This document shows, piece after piece, positions 40,328-50,649 of a stretch of DNA of 64,000 bases. This stretch comes from Ceratothoa steindachneri (lineage: Eukaryota > Arthropoda > Malacostraca > Isopoda > Cymothoidae). The notes beneath the pieces were generated by a model. It made no database searches. It was not told the origin of the DNA and saw only the letters and a list, made by a program, of their open reading frames with translations. The first letter of the stretch is position 1. Each line of letters begins with the position of its first letter. The DNA lies in NCBI GenBank assembly GCA_963969495.1, contig OZ018319.1:204895405-204959404 (forward strand), read 5' to 3'. The translations under genes were made by a program, and so were the position numbers.

Positions 40328-40856
40328 GGAGGAGAGGACGGGGGAGAGGAGGGGGGAGATACTAGGGAAGAGGGAGGAAGATATTAGGGAAGAGGGGGGT
40401 AGTGGGGAGAAGATATTTTTTTCTCGTGTTTTGGATATCCTTTTGTAAGAGGGAAGAAATGGGTGGGGGGGAGAAATGGGGAGATAGGAGAAGGTGAGAT
40501 ATAGGGGAAAGATGGGAGGGGGGGGAGATATAGTGTGAAAGACGGGGAAGAGAGGAGGGGGAGAGAAAGGGAGAGAGAGGGGAGAGAAGGGTTGGGAGAA
40601 GGGAGAGAGGGGGAGGGGAGGTAAGGGAGAGAGAGGGATATAGGGGGAGAGGGTGAGGTGAAGGATGGGAGAGACAGAGTGGGGAGAGGAGGAGAGAGGA
40701 GAAGGGCAAGAGAGAGGGCGGAGAGGGGGAGAGAGATGAGGAGATAGGGGGAGAGAGATGAGGGAGAGAGTGGGAGAGAAAGGGGGGAGTGAGAGGGAAG
40801 AAAGTGGGAGAGAGGGGAGAGTGGAGGAGAGGGAAGAGAGGGGGGAGGGTTAGAAC
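40328..40856. repeat. Purine-rich low-complexity tract, about 530 bp
   Basis: Almost only G and A on the plus strand, interrupted at about 40411-40447 by a block that repeats 40285-40322 (TTTGGAT...CCTTTTGTA). Open frames on the complement (Pro/Ser/Leu-rich) are by-products. Confidence 0.9.
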
Positions 40857-40901
40857 ATGATTTTAGGTTCTTTTAAATGGACAGGCACACACACTTCATT
40901 T

Positions 40902-40906
<5 letters not shown>

Positions 40907-40981
<75 letters not shown>
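40907..40981. repeat. (TA)n array
   Basis: 75 bp of TA dinucleotides, preceded by (CA)n at 40886-40893. Confidence 0.95.
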
Positions 40982-40984
<3 letters not shown>

Positions 40985-41745
40985 GGTGATGGAAAATAGT
41001 GGACCATTTGGGGGTTTGGGGGATACCCTCTAATATGATTCTGTATATTGTAAGAACACTCTTAAAATTTTTATCCAAAATAAATAATATTCAGAGATCG
41101 CGCCCACCCTTTAAAAATATTTAAGAAAATCAAAATTGAGTGCGAAAGCTAAGTTTGTAATTTTATTTCTATTTACAGGTTAAAATATATAGGAAGTGCT
41201 AGTTTATATCTACACTAAAATACAGTGAAAATAAATGGTTAATTGCATGTAGAATATAGACCTGTTTTATACTACTAGTAAGTCCTAACCCTAAGGGCAA
41301 GTATGAACTGAGCAGTAGGACACTGCCACTGAGGGAACTGAGCTCAGTGTGTGTTCGGCATTGTTACTGTGTGTTTCTCTCAATTGCTTTGCCATCATGT
41401 TATGAACAAAACACGAAGCACAACTGATGTATGGCTGATTGGCTAACAATTGGATACATTAAATCAAAGTGTGCTGCCATCAAATAAAGAAGTACTTTCC
41501 TTATTACTGAATTACAGATATTCTAAAAGCGAAGCCGTTAGAGCAGCTTCAACTTCAACTGTAATGATGTGATGAGCCTTTGGCAGAAGGCAGTAAAACC
41601 AACAACGCACAAATGTAAGGTTTGAAAGAAACTAAGCAGATTGCACGACGTTAAAAAGAGCAAAGGAAAGAAATAAAAATTTTAATAGGTAAAGACAATA
41701 AATAGAAAAAAATGTCGATTATAATTATTTGACATTGCGCATGCC
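40982..41745. other. 5' part of the following transposon, or unrelated DNA
   Basis: AT-rich, no clear frame. TTAGGGTGATGGAAAATAGT at 40982 looks like a possible element end, but no inverted partner was found near 43.5 kb. Confidence 0.3.
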
Positions 41746-43500
41746 AAGGCTGATGAACTAATAACTATTGAAGAAGGTAGAGAATTTCTACGTTTACAGA
41801 GGGAAGGTCATAAAAGTAAAATCATGGGAGTAGATAAGGAAGATGAAAAGCGCCGAGAATTAAGAGCAAAGAAGCAAACATCTTTAGAAAAGTTGCGTAT
41901 TCGTCAATCAAGTTCTATATATGAAACTAGTTTTACAAGACAGCAGTGACACAATATCAAGTGCAGAAGAGATTGATTTAAACCAACCTTCAACATTTAA
42001 ACAAGGGTCACCAAGAAAGAGGAAAAAAATATTAATGAAAATCTACTATCTCCATTAGATGTGGCTAAATTCAGTGATCGATCTGCTTCTCTAATTCTTA
42101 TTCCAGCTATATCAAATGTAGGGGAAAATCCTGAAGATTACAGTGTCAGCTACTCCTCACTTCGTAGAGCAAGACAGCAAGAAAGAAAAAAGATAAGTGA
42201 GTATTACTAGAAGCTTTGAGACTGACACACTATTGATTGTACAGCAGGATGGCAAGCTTTTAGAAGACATTACTGGGGATGAAGTATTTGATCGTCTTCC
42301 AGTTCTAATATCTGGTAGTGAAGAAACACAACTGCTTGGAGTACAAAGATAGATCATGGAACATGCAAAAATACTGCAACTTTTGTATATGAAGAAATAT
42401 TTGATTGTAATTTAACAGAGAAAGTGAAAGGAATGTGTTTTGATACATCATCAAACACAGGGCGTAAAAATGGAGCTTGTGTCATAATCGAAAAAAATAT
42501 GGAAAAAGATCTGCTATGACTTCCTTGTAGACACCATATTTTTTAAATCCTCTTAGAAGCAGCGGTTACCCCTATATTACAACCATCTTCAGGTCCTAGC
42601 ATTGAGGTATTCACAGATTTAAATCAAACTGGAACACACTGGACTTGAAATCATTTGATTTATTAGAAAACTTTCCTCAGCAATAAAAGGAGGGAATGAT
42701 TGCTTTTACATAAGAACAACAACTGAGTGAACAGCAACCTCGTGATGATTATAAAGAGCATTTAGAACTGTAAATAATTTTGTTAGGCGGCACTCTATCC
42801 ACTAGAATAAGTTTCAAGAAACCAGGAGCTTACCACAGAGGACGTTGGGTGGCAAAACTGATATATTCGATAAAAATCTTCATGTTCAAAAGGAAATTCA
42901 AAATAACAGCAAAATAAGAGAAAGGTCTGAGGAAAATTTATTGGTTTTCTGCTTCAATTTATATTAAACATTGGCTCTCTGCTCCCAGTGCTGCAAGTGC
43001 TCCATGTAATGATTTTTGCCTACCCAAGAGCCTTAAAAATTACACGAGTATAAATGAAGAACTAGCTAGTAGAATTTGCAAAAATTGAAGAATCATTTGT
43101 AGTAGTTGTCAGAAGAGTTAGTTGCTATGTCTTTCTAAGACACGAAATCAGTCATGAGACAAAACAAAAAATGAAAGAAGCTCTTATAATACCATCAGAC
43201 CCATATCCACCAAAGAAAACACAAATAGATTTTGAAACTGTGAAAAAGAAGCAAATTCAAGATTTTGTTACTACTAAAACAATGTCCTTCTTCAAGATTA
43301 TGAGTTTATCATCTTTTGGGAAAAAACCGGTGGAAGATTGGCCTCAAAAAGAGAGTTTTTGTGTGGCAAAAAATGTTTTTAACCGCATGGCAGTTGTTAA
43401 TGACATTACTGAAAGAGAAGTAAAACTGATAGAAGATTACAACAAAATTCTCACTAATGATGAACAATAGAAAAAGTATTCGCTGCAGGTTGCATATTCT
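41746..43500 (+). pseudogene. DNA transposon transposase, hAT-like catalytic pattern, broken
   Basis: Fragments in order: NPEDYSVSYSSLRRARQQER (near 42130-42190), LLEDITGDEVFDRLPVLISG (near 42255-42315), CFDTSSNTGRKNGACVIIE (42437-42493), DLLLPCRHHIF with one stop (near 42510-42543), a long decayed middle, and an intact 99-codon end at 43171-43470 containing DITEREVKLIEDYNKILTND. A D before NTG, a CxxH pair and a late E fit the RNase-H-like core of hAT-type transposases. I have an impression of similar sequences in arthropod genomes but cannot name the family. Multiple stops and frameshifts. A minus-strand PLE begins at about 43490. Confidence 0.5.
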
Positions 43501-44665
43501 GAAAGAACGGTTTATTCTGCAGCTTACAGATAATATTTTGAAGTAGTTTGGTAAACTCGAGAAATAATTAGTGCCAAGCAGAGTGGATGTGAGTTTTCTA
43601 TATACTGAAGTGGAAATTTTGTTGTCTGACCGGCTAATCTTAATGTCCAAAAATGAAAGAGAGTTATTAGTTTCATGCTCCAGTGTAAATTTGATGTTAT
43701 GATGCTAGGAATTTATGTACTCGTACTTTTAAAACTGGGGGGCATGATGCTTAATTTAAAGAGAACGAAGCAATCATCAATGTATCTTTTACAGAGTATA
43801 CGTTTGAACTGTTGGGGACAATTGGACATCCGATCCTGTTCTAGTTCACACAGAAAAGCATTTTCAAACTATGGAAACAGAGGTGAGCCCATTGCCATTC
43901 CATCCCTTTGTTTATAAAGGCTATTTTTAAATATAAATATTGTGTCTCTAACGGCTAATTTAATAAGCCTAGAAAAATGAGGTTTATTGAGACCAAGACC
44001 TGTGTAATTTGTGTTAAAAAATGAATCACATATTATATTACAGATTTCAAGAACAGGGATGTTGGTAAATAGTGACTCAACATCAAAACTAGTCATGCGA
44101 ACTGGGAAAATCTAGAGGAATTAATTAAGTTTACGAACTCAAAAGAATTATGTATAGTGAACTCATTTTTAGTAATAGGCTCTATTATGGGTATAAAAAA
44201 ATTACAAAGATTATAAATAGGTGTACGAATTGCCGAAAGGATCGGGCGAAATGGCAATCCGGCGGCCTTATGGATTTTGGGAAGGACATAGAGTACACTA
44301 GGAATTGAACCTGAAGTGAAAAGTCCATGCTAATGTTCTTCAGACATTCCTTTAGACTTAAGTTTACGAAGAAATCTGTTAATTTTATCCTCTATCCTAA
44401 TGACACTTTGAAAGCGATCACAATCAACTTTAATAAATTTAGAAGAATCATTTAATATAGAATTCCGTTTATCTACATAATCCGTTTTATTAAACAATAC
44501 CACATATCTGCCTTTATCAAGTTTGCATAGGCCATTTTAAGTTCTTTAAAATATTAATATCAGAAAAACTGAAGACGGGATTGCAATTCTTAAACGGGTT
44601 AAACTTATGTAAGTATGAGTGTGCTATGGCCTTTAGGTTATTACAACATAAGAAAAATCAGACTG
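43490..44665 (-). pseudogene. Penelope-like element reverse transcriptase, broken
   Basis: Minus-strand translation follows the PLE RT in order: FNKTDYVDKR (near 44470-44500), LPKIHKAAGLPFRPILSAIR (near 44230-44290), FDVESLFTNIPVLEIC (44050-44093), KQRDGMAMGSPLFP (43869-43900), KNAFLCELEQDRMSNCPQQF and RYIDDCFVLFK (43767-43793, the YxDD catalytic box), then DIKISRSDNKISTSVYRK and LGTNYFSSLPNYFKI (43530-43648). Frames shift at least three times. The GIY-YIG domain is absent: the element is cut at about 43490 where the DNA transposon begins. Its 5' end folds into a palindrome with 44693-44938. Confidence 0.85.
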
Positions 44666-44692
44666 TCAAAGAGGTATACTAATTATTTGTGG

Positions 44693-44938
44693 CAGTCTGA
44701 TTTTTCTTATGTTGTTAATAACCAAAAGGCCATAGCACACATACTTACATAAGTTTAACCCGTTTAAGAATTTCAATCCCGTCTGCAGTTTTTCTGATAT
44801 TAATATTTTAAAGAACTTAAAACGGCCAGATTTAGTTATATGTAAACCAGATAAAGGCAGAGATGTGGTATTGTTTAATAAAACGGATTATGTAGATAAA
44901 CTGAATTATATATTGAATGATTCTTCTCAATTTCTACT
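44693..44938 (+). pseudogene. Inverted 5' copy of the same PLE
   Basis: Reverse-complement copy of the start of the preceding element. Translation includes FSDINILKNLKRPDLVICKP and DKGRDVVLFNKTDYVDK, the PLE block before the RT fingers. It begins 27 bp from the minus-strand copy and stops at about 44938 without the RT core. Right-arm differences include about 11 extra bases near 44825-44855. Confidence 0.8.
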
Positions 44939-46340
44939 ATATTCTCTATTTACTTTATGTCTATCCGCGGATTGTTTTTCAGTGGATCTACAGGTCGTGT
45001 TTTTATCTCTGGGTGTCAACCGGGTGTGGTAAATAATGGCATCTCGCGCGCAACATGACAAGGACATGGCGGTTACTTAAAGGAGGCGGACAAGCCAATG
45101 GTCGTCCTTGACTTGCAATGCTCCACCTTCAAGGAGCTAGATGGAGTGGCAAATGTCCTTCACTACCTAAGGAGTCCTGGGTCCGTATTTATGAGGTATG
45201 TCTGTTCGTAACTCTGCATTGGGGTACGAGTATGTTTGTACCTCCCAATCACTTTGTTCCTCCCACCATCATTTTTGTTCATAGTTGTGAGTCACTTTTA
45301 GTCGGATCTTAGAGTCATCTTGTTTCTCCCTATGCGTTTTATCTGTTCGTACCTAAGTCATTTTGTATTTTTTTCATTTGATTCAATTTTTGTTCTAACC
45401 TTTTTATTCTTTTATGGTTCCTATCTCTGAGTTTTTGCTGTTCTTATCTACGAGTAGGTTTGTTCAGTTTGTGCCTCTGATTCATGTTCTATTAGCCATC
45501 TCCAAGTCCTTTTCTATTGGTTATTTGGGGATGTTCGTATGTATTATATTTGCATATCTTGTTCGTTCCTCCGGATCAAGTTTCTTCGTACCTTTGACTC
45601 TTTATTATTTTCGAAACTCTGATCTTCATTATTCTCTTATCTCTAAGTCAGTTTCTTTACCTAATGGGATGTCTCCAAGTCTCTTATTTTTGAGATTCTA
45701 AATCTTAATCACATATCACTAATGCTAGAATATTGATCCTTTTTCTCTCTATACCTTTCGTCTGCAATTTCCTCTTTACATACACCCTATTCCTCTCCTT
45801 CAACTTTCTTCCAAATATGTCTTAAGTGATTAAGTTGTTCTTTCCTTAACAATTCCCTCAATGGGTTCAGTTCTATCCCTCTCCGACCCTTCTGCCAGGA
45901 AGCCAACTACAGGACGTTCATATGAGACAAAATGTAGCACCTGACGATAGCATGGGAAAAGGTCATATAACAAGAAAAAGGTGTAAACACTTGTTCGATA
46001 ATACCAATGGCAAAGTTAGTAAATAAATTGATTATGATATTATTTTTAATTTGAAATTTACTTTTTATTTAGAATATATATTTTTTTTATTAAAGAAATG
46101 AAAAACAAAACAAAATATAGACGCTGAAGTCAAATTTGCAACTGTGCTCTACAGTTGAGACCAATGCCTCGCTACACGGGCAAACAATTAGAATTACTTA
46201 TATTAAGGGTAATTTAACCATTTAATTTAAATTTAAAACTAATAATAGTATTTATTCTTTTACATAAGTTAATATGCATTACATTCAAATAATTATGATC
46301 TTATCATTTCATGTCAAACACATTATGTATACATTTTTAG
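44939..46340. other. No recognised gene
   Basis: T-rich sequence. A 95-codon frame at 45414-45701 is hydrophobic, which T-rich DNA yields readily; no domain is recognised. Confidence 0.4.
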
Positions 46341-46515
46341 TAGCGTGCACGCGACTCTTAAAGTTACTATATCGATCAGTCGGTCCATTGGTTCGTCGGA
46401 GGGTACTTCAGATGGTAACCATTTTACTTTTCACTAAGTTTTTGAAAGTATTGAAGGTTGTAAGGTCAGATGATATGTTTATAAATTGATAATACGTTTA
46501 TTAATTAAATCTTTA
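46341..46515 (+). repeat. Dispersed repeat, copy 2
   Basis: Inverted counterpart of 32717-32876. Shared order of blocks over about 170 bp. A weaker partial resemblance (GTCGGTCGGTC and GGAAGGTTGTAAGG) occurs at 27364-27550. Confidence 0.65.
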
Positions 46516-46696
46516 TTTGCTTTTTCTTTTCCATGTGATAACATTTATATATTTAATTATATATTTTTACTAAAAATAATCCCATACACTCTAGTGTCAA
46601 AAGTCATGGGATAAGTATTTAGTATCATGTATCATGGTTTGCACAAGAAGACGGAAGACATAGGGAGTGATGTCTACCCATGATGTCTCGAAAGAT

Positions 46697-47432
46697 GTAA
46701 ACAATTCTCTGAAATTTGTAAGCAGTTCCCTGAAATTTGTAAGCAGTTCCCTGATATTGGTAAGCAATTCCTTGAAATTTGTAAGCAATTCCCTGAAATT
46801 TGTAAGCAGTTCCTGAAATTTGTAAGCAGTTCCCTGAAATTTGTAAGCAGTTCCCTGAAATTTGTAAGCAGTTCCCTGAAATTTGTAAGCAGTTCCCTGA
46901 AATTTGTAAGCAGTTCCCTGAAATTTGTAAGCAATTCCCTGAAATTTGTAAGCAATTCCCTGAAATTTGTAAGCAATTCCCTGAAATTTGTAAGCAGTTC
47001 CCTGAAATTTGTAAGCAATTCCCTGAAATTTGTAAGCAGTTCCCTGAAATTTGTAAGCAGTTCCCTGAAATTTGTAAGCAGTTCCCTGAAATTTGTAAGC
47101 AATTCCCTGAAATTTTTAAGCAATTCCCTGAAATTTGTAAGCAATTCCCTGAAATTTGTAAGCAGTTCCCTGAAATTTGTAAGCAATTCCCTGAAATTTG
47201 TAAGCAGTTCCCTGAAATTTGTAAGCAATTCCCTGAAATTTGTAAGCAATTCCCTGAAATTTGTAAGCAATTCCCTGAAATTTTTAAGCAGTTCCTTGGA
47301 ATTTGTAAGCAATTCCTTGAAATTTGTAAGCAGTTCCCTGAAATTTGTAAGCAGTTCCTTGGAATTTGTAAGCAATTCCTTGAAAATTGTAAGTAATTCC
47401 CTGAAATTTGTAAGCAGTTCTCTGAAATTTGC
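46697..47432 (-). repeat. 21-bp minisatellite, about 35 units, inside the transposase frame
   Basis: The unit on the plus strand is TTCCCTGAAATTTGTAAGCA plus G or A. Read on the minus strand it codes NFRELLT. The array is highly homogeneous, with a few variants (TTTTTAAG, CCTTGG), and one 20-bp unit near 46808. Confidence 0.95.
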
Positions 47433-48001
47433 CGGTGGCGGATCTTGGACATGGATACACCTGGATCCCACGTCACATAAACGCTCGATTGGGTTTTTTG
47501 TCGGGTGAAAGTGGGGACCACACCATCCATCGGGACCCTCCAGAATGCTCCTCGAACATCTCATTCTGGGAAACTTGGGCACGATGGCACGGTAAATTAT
47601 TCTGCTGGAAAACCCTATCGTTATTGGGGTACATGGAGTCATTGAATGAGAATGGTCACCACACGTCGCAACGTAGTGGTCACCTGTCAATGATGTATTC
47701 ATGCGGAGCACATGACCCACCCCATGTCACGTGAACACACCCCATACCAGTATTGGACCTCCACCATCCTGCACAGTGCCTTGTTGCAACTGGGATCCAT
47801 AGTTCCATGGGGTATTCACCAAACCAGCATCATACCACCAACTTAAAACAACTGGAACTATGATTCATCGTACCACATCACATGGTGGCAGTTCTTCTGG
47901 TTCCATCTAGAGACGTCACGAGTCCAGGTGCGGCGTGTGTCCGGCGTTATGGTGTTGATAGGGGTACTGTGGTGGGTTGTCTGCTCCCATATGCCATGGA
48001 A

Positions 48002-48130
48002 GGTTACCATGGTAAATTCTAGCGAGGGTTGCTTGTTTGTTACCATGGTAAATTCTAGCCAGGGTTGCTTGTTTGTTACCATGGTAAATTTTAGCCAGGG
48101 TTGCTTGTCTGTTACCATGGTAAATTCTAG
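48002..48130 (-). repeat. 36-bp tandem repeat, about 3.5 units, in the same transposase
   Basis: Units begin GTTACCATGGTAAATTCTAG; on the minus strand they code EFTMVTNKQPWL in the longest open frame. Also a multiple of three. Confidence 0.9.
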
Positions 48131-48459
48131 GTAGACGCCGTCGCTCACGATCTTCTAGAACTCATGGTTGGCTATTGCGTTGCCCATAGAAGGTGGTAAT
48201 ATCTTTCATGAGGTTTATCCGCACATACTTGATACCGTAGATCGAGGGATGTTGAATGTCTTCATAGATTCACAAATGGAATGTCTCATCCACCATGCCA
48301 CCCGACTCCAATAATTCACATCGCCTTGCCATGAACAATCTAGCTGATGTTCAAATCACGACTGAAATATGTCTGGGAATTTCTTTGGCGTCATGGTACG
48401 GCGGTCCTGCCTACCATTCCATATGCCTCATGTCATCCCATGACTTTTGTACTTCAATG

Positions 48460-50003
48460 TATATGAAGTAGATCATTCTTTTTTAATAATGTATAAATTA
48501 ACATATTCTTTATTGCATAAATGTCATTATCAAAGAAACTTTGTTCTGGGGAATTTAAATACCTTTAAAGCTTGCTACATGCTTCCAATTACAGTAAGGT
48601 TTGGAATTTAAAACTGCCCTGCCTAATGTGGTAGGCATGGGACGAAACTGTGAGAAAAACTCGAACAAACAAGCACACCAGCGTTGCTCAGATTGTTACA
48701 CCACGACCTCGACGATGTGTGCAATTGTCCTTGAGGATTGGTCAAGTGCCCTTTACAGCAAATCAGGGCTGAGATCATCTCAACCACCAGCCAGCGGCGA
48801 TCACTCAAAATGGAATGGCTGTTGTACCTGTTTTTCGGGGTTTTAAGATCCTAGATTTTACAGTATATTACCCCCTCCCCCCTTCCCTTCGTGGGTTGCT
48901 ACTGTGAGACTTTTTATTGCTCCTGGTAATACGGGTGGGTATTTATGAAGAGAAAAAGACAAGGGCATCAACCAGGAACCTTTTAAACGAGGATTCTAAG
49001 GGAGTGAAGGGGACTTTACTTACCGGCTCCCACCGCGCTTCCTGGGTAACCGGTTCCATGGAGCTATAAGGAGAGAGATGCTGGGTGAAGTGTGTGTATG
49101 TGTGATGGAGAATCGAAGCCATGTTGAAAGTACAGAGAATGTACAATAGAGAGAAAATAAGGTGCTATAAATTGATAAAGTGTGAAATTTTCCTCCCCCC
49201 CCCCTATTTAGAAAAGGGTATCTCACAAGAAAAGGTTAGGTTTATCAAGGAGTTGGCTTCTAAATATATTCTACTAGGTTCTACCCTGAGAGGATCCTAA
49301 TTGCAGCTCTTTAACTTGGAAAACGAATATCTCAAAAAAAATAAATATTCCCTTTAAAATTAGTAGTCATTCCTTACAGGTCTTGTGGTCTTTAAAGTGA
49401 ATTCTGGTCTTCAATTGGTTAACTTCCGTTAACCTGCAGATTTTTAGCCATAGCTCCACTTTTTAATTGGACTCGGAATAAAAAAAACGTAATGTCTCCG
49501 ATTGAGAAAAAACAACAAGAAAATAGAACACATAATCGAAAGAAAATGAGATATATAAAAGAATAAGGGAACAAGACAATAAAAGGAATAACGAAACCAA
49601 GGCAATAAACGAACGAGATAATCGAAACGTCAAAAATTAACCAACTTAAAAAGATAAAAGAAATAACCGAGATAAAAGAATCATAGGAAGGAAAGAAGAG
49701 CAAAGACGACAGAAGAAAGAAGTTTTAGAAAAGCCGTAATAATAAAAAAAAAATTAGCAACTTTCACAATGAAATAAACATATGAATCAAATGGGCTTAT
49801 ACATAGAAGGAAATAAATGAAGGAGAGATCGAACAAAAATATATATTAAATATTCGATTAAACAGAAATCAAAAGAAAATCTTGGAACAAGATTTAATGA
49901 GCCAAATTTATTGTTTCCATGAATTCAAGATAGCCTGGAAACCCCAATCCAAAAATGCACACAAATAAGGAATTTACAGCCTTTTTTCTCAATATGTTGC
50001 TAG
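48460..50003. other. No recognised gene
   Basis: Mixed sequence to 49.2 kb, then A-rich DNA to 49.9 kb. Frames such as 48601-48846 show no domain. C-runs at 48871-48890 and 49193-49204. Confidence 0.4.

Positions 50004-50055
<52 letters not shown>
50004..50055. repeat. (TA)n array
   Basis: 52 bp of TA dinucleotides at a PLE terminus. Confidence 0.95.
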
Positions 50056-50057
<2 letters not shown>

Positions 50058-50340
50058 CTGGGTGTCTTTGAGCGCAAATGGAGAGGGGAATAAGAGAAAC
50101 CACGAGTGGTGCCAGGGTTTTTTTACTGACGTTGCGCTCCTCTGGAGCTTCCTCAGAGTAACAAGAAACTTAAGACAAGAATTACAAATTAGGAATGTAT
50201 GTAAGTGAGTATATGTGTGTATGGGACAAAAGGGTATGTGGGTAGAGAGAGAGTGATAAAAGTGGCGAAAAATTAAAGTAGTGAGAGATTTGCAAAGAGA
50301 TCCTAGGCGGTAGGTGATCAGACCTATCGCTTTCATTATT
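50056..50340 (-). mobile_element. PLE 3' tail ending at the (TA)n array
   Basis: Minus strand; carries the hammerhead-like motif at 50123-50161, then about 65 bp to the array. No RT or GIY-YIG coding is recognisable upstream, so the copy is strongly 5'-truncated or unrelated sequence follows. Confidence 0.5.
50123..50161 (-). ncRNA. Hammerhead-like PLE terminal motif, best-paired copy
   Basis: Minus strand: TTACT, CTGAGGA, A, stem GCTCC/GGAGC with loop AGA, GCAAC, GTC, AGTAA. Stem I (TTACT/AGTAA) and stem II are each perfect over 5 bp and the cleavage-type triplet GTC is present. Deviations from a canonical hammerhead: one extra A before stem II and GCAA instead of GAAA. Confidence 0.5.
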
Positions 50341-50649
50341 TTCCTGTTGTCTTTTTTTGTTGTTTTGGATTTGTCTTTATTTTTATATCGTTCAAGCCAC
50401 TTGTCTTAATAATCTTAAAGTTTTGGGGGGATATGTAGCGTGAATTTGCTGTTGCTGATGTAATAAATGAAAAAATTTATGCTTATTTTTTTAATATTTT
50501 TATTTTATTGTCGTGTGTGTCTTTTAGTGGGTTTTTTTTTTAAGTGAGTCTTGATTGGTGAATTTGAAGTAAAAAATTGGTGATTTTTCATAGTTCAGAG
50601 AATGTTTGTTTTAATTGATTTTTTGTCGTCATCTTTGGCAAATTCATAT
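50341..50649. other. No recognised gene
   Basis: T-rich sequence, perhaps 3' untranslated DNA of the Jockey element that follows on the minus strand. Confidence 0.35.

Larger units (their letters stand above)
46597..48400 (-). pseudogene. Tc1 transposase with an in-frame heptapeptide repeat array
   Basis: From the N-terminal side on the minus strand: a decayed helix-turn-helix region (to about 48160), LEDRERRRLPRIYHGNRQA (near 48100-48160), a 36-bp repeat array, WNQKNCHHVMWYDES (the first catalytic Asp block, near 47865-47905), then MGHVLRMNTSLTGDHYVA at 47667-47720, HPTKNPIERLCDV (the NPIEHLW block, near 47490-47530) and IHVQDPPPANFRELLT. Here NFRELLT begins repeating about 35 times. The natural C-terminus follows: TSFETSWVDITPYVFRLLVQ (46625-46690). 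From 47720 the frame is open for 348 codons; a one-base loss near 46808-46815 then shifts it, so the true C-terminus is in another frame. Confidence 0.8.
46587..48459 (-). mobile_element. Tc1-type DNA transposon expanded by minisatellites
   Basis: About 1.87 kb. The ends carry inverted CAAAAGTCATGGGAT (46599-46612 on the left, complement at 48436-48450 on the right) and TA lies just outside each proposed end (46585-46586, 48460-48461), the Tc1 target. The transposase is on the minus strand. Two tandem arrays lie within the coding region: 46697-47432 (21 bp) and 48002-48130 (36 bp). A usual Tc1 element of this kind is about 1.2-1.3 kb. Confidence 0.75.

Noticed and set aside
40362..40709. 115-codon Pro/Ser/Leu-rich frame on the minus strand
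   Set aside because: Direct by-product of the purine-rich tract.
46625..47530. 301-codon frame with CLQISGN repeats
   Set aside because: Alternative frame of the 21-bp array; only the NFRELLT frame connects to transposase sequence on the upstream side.
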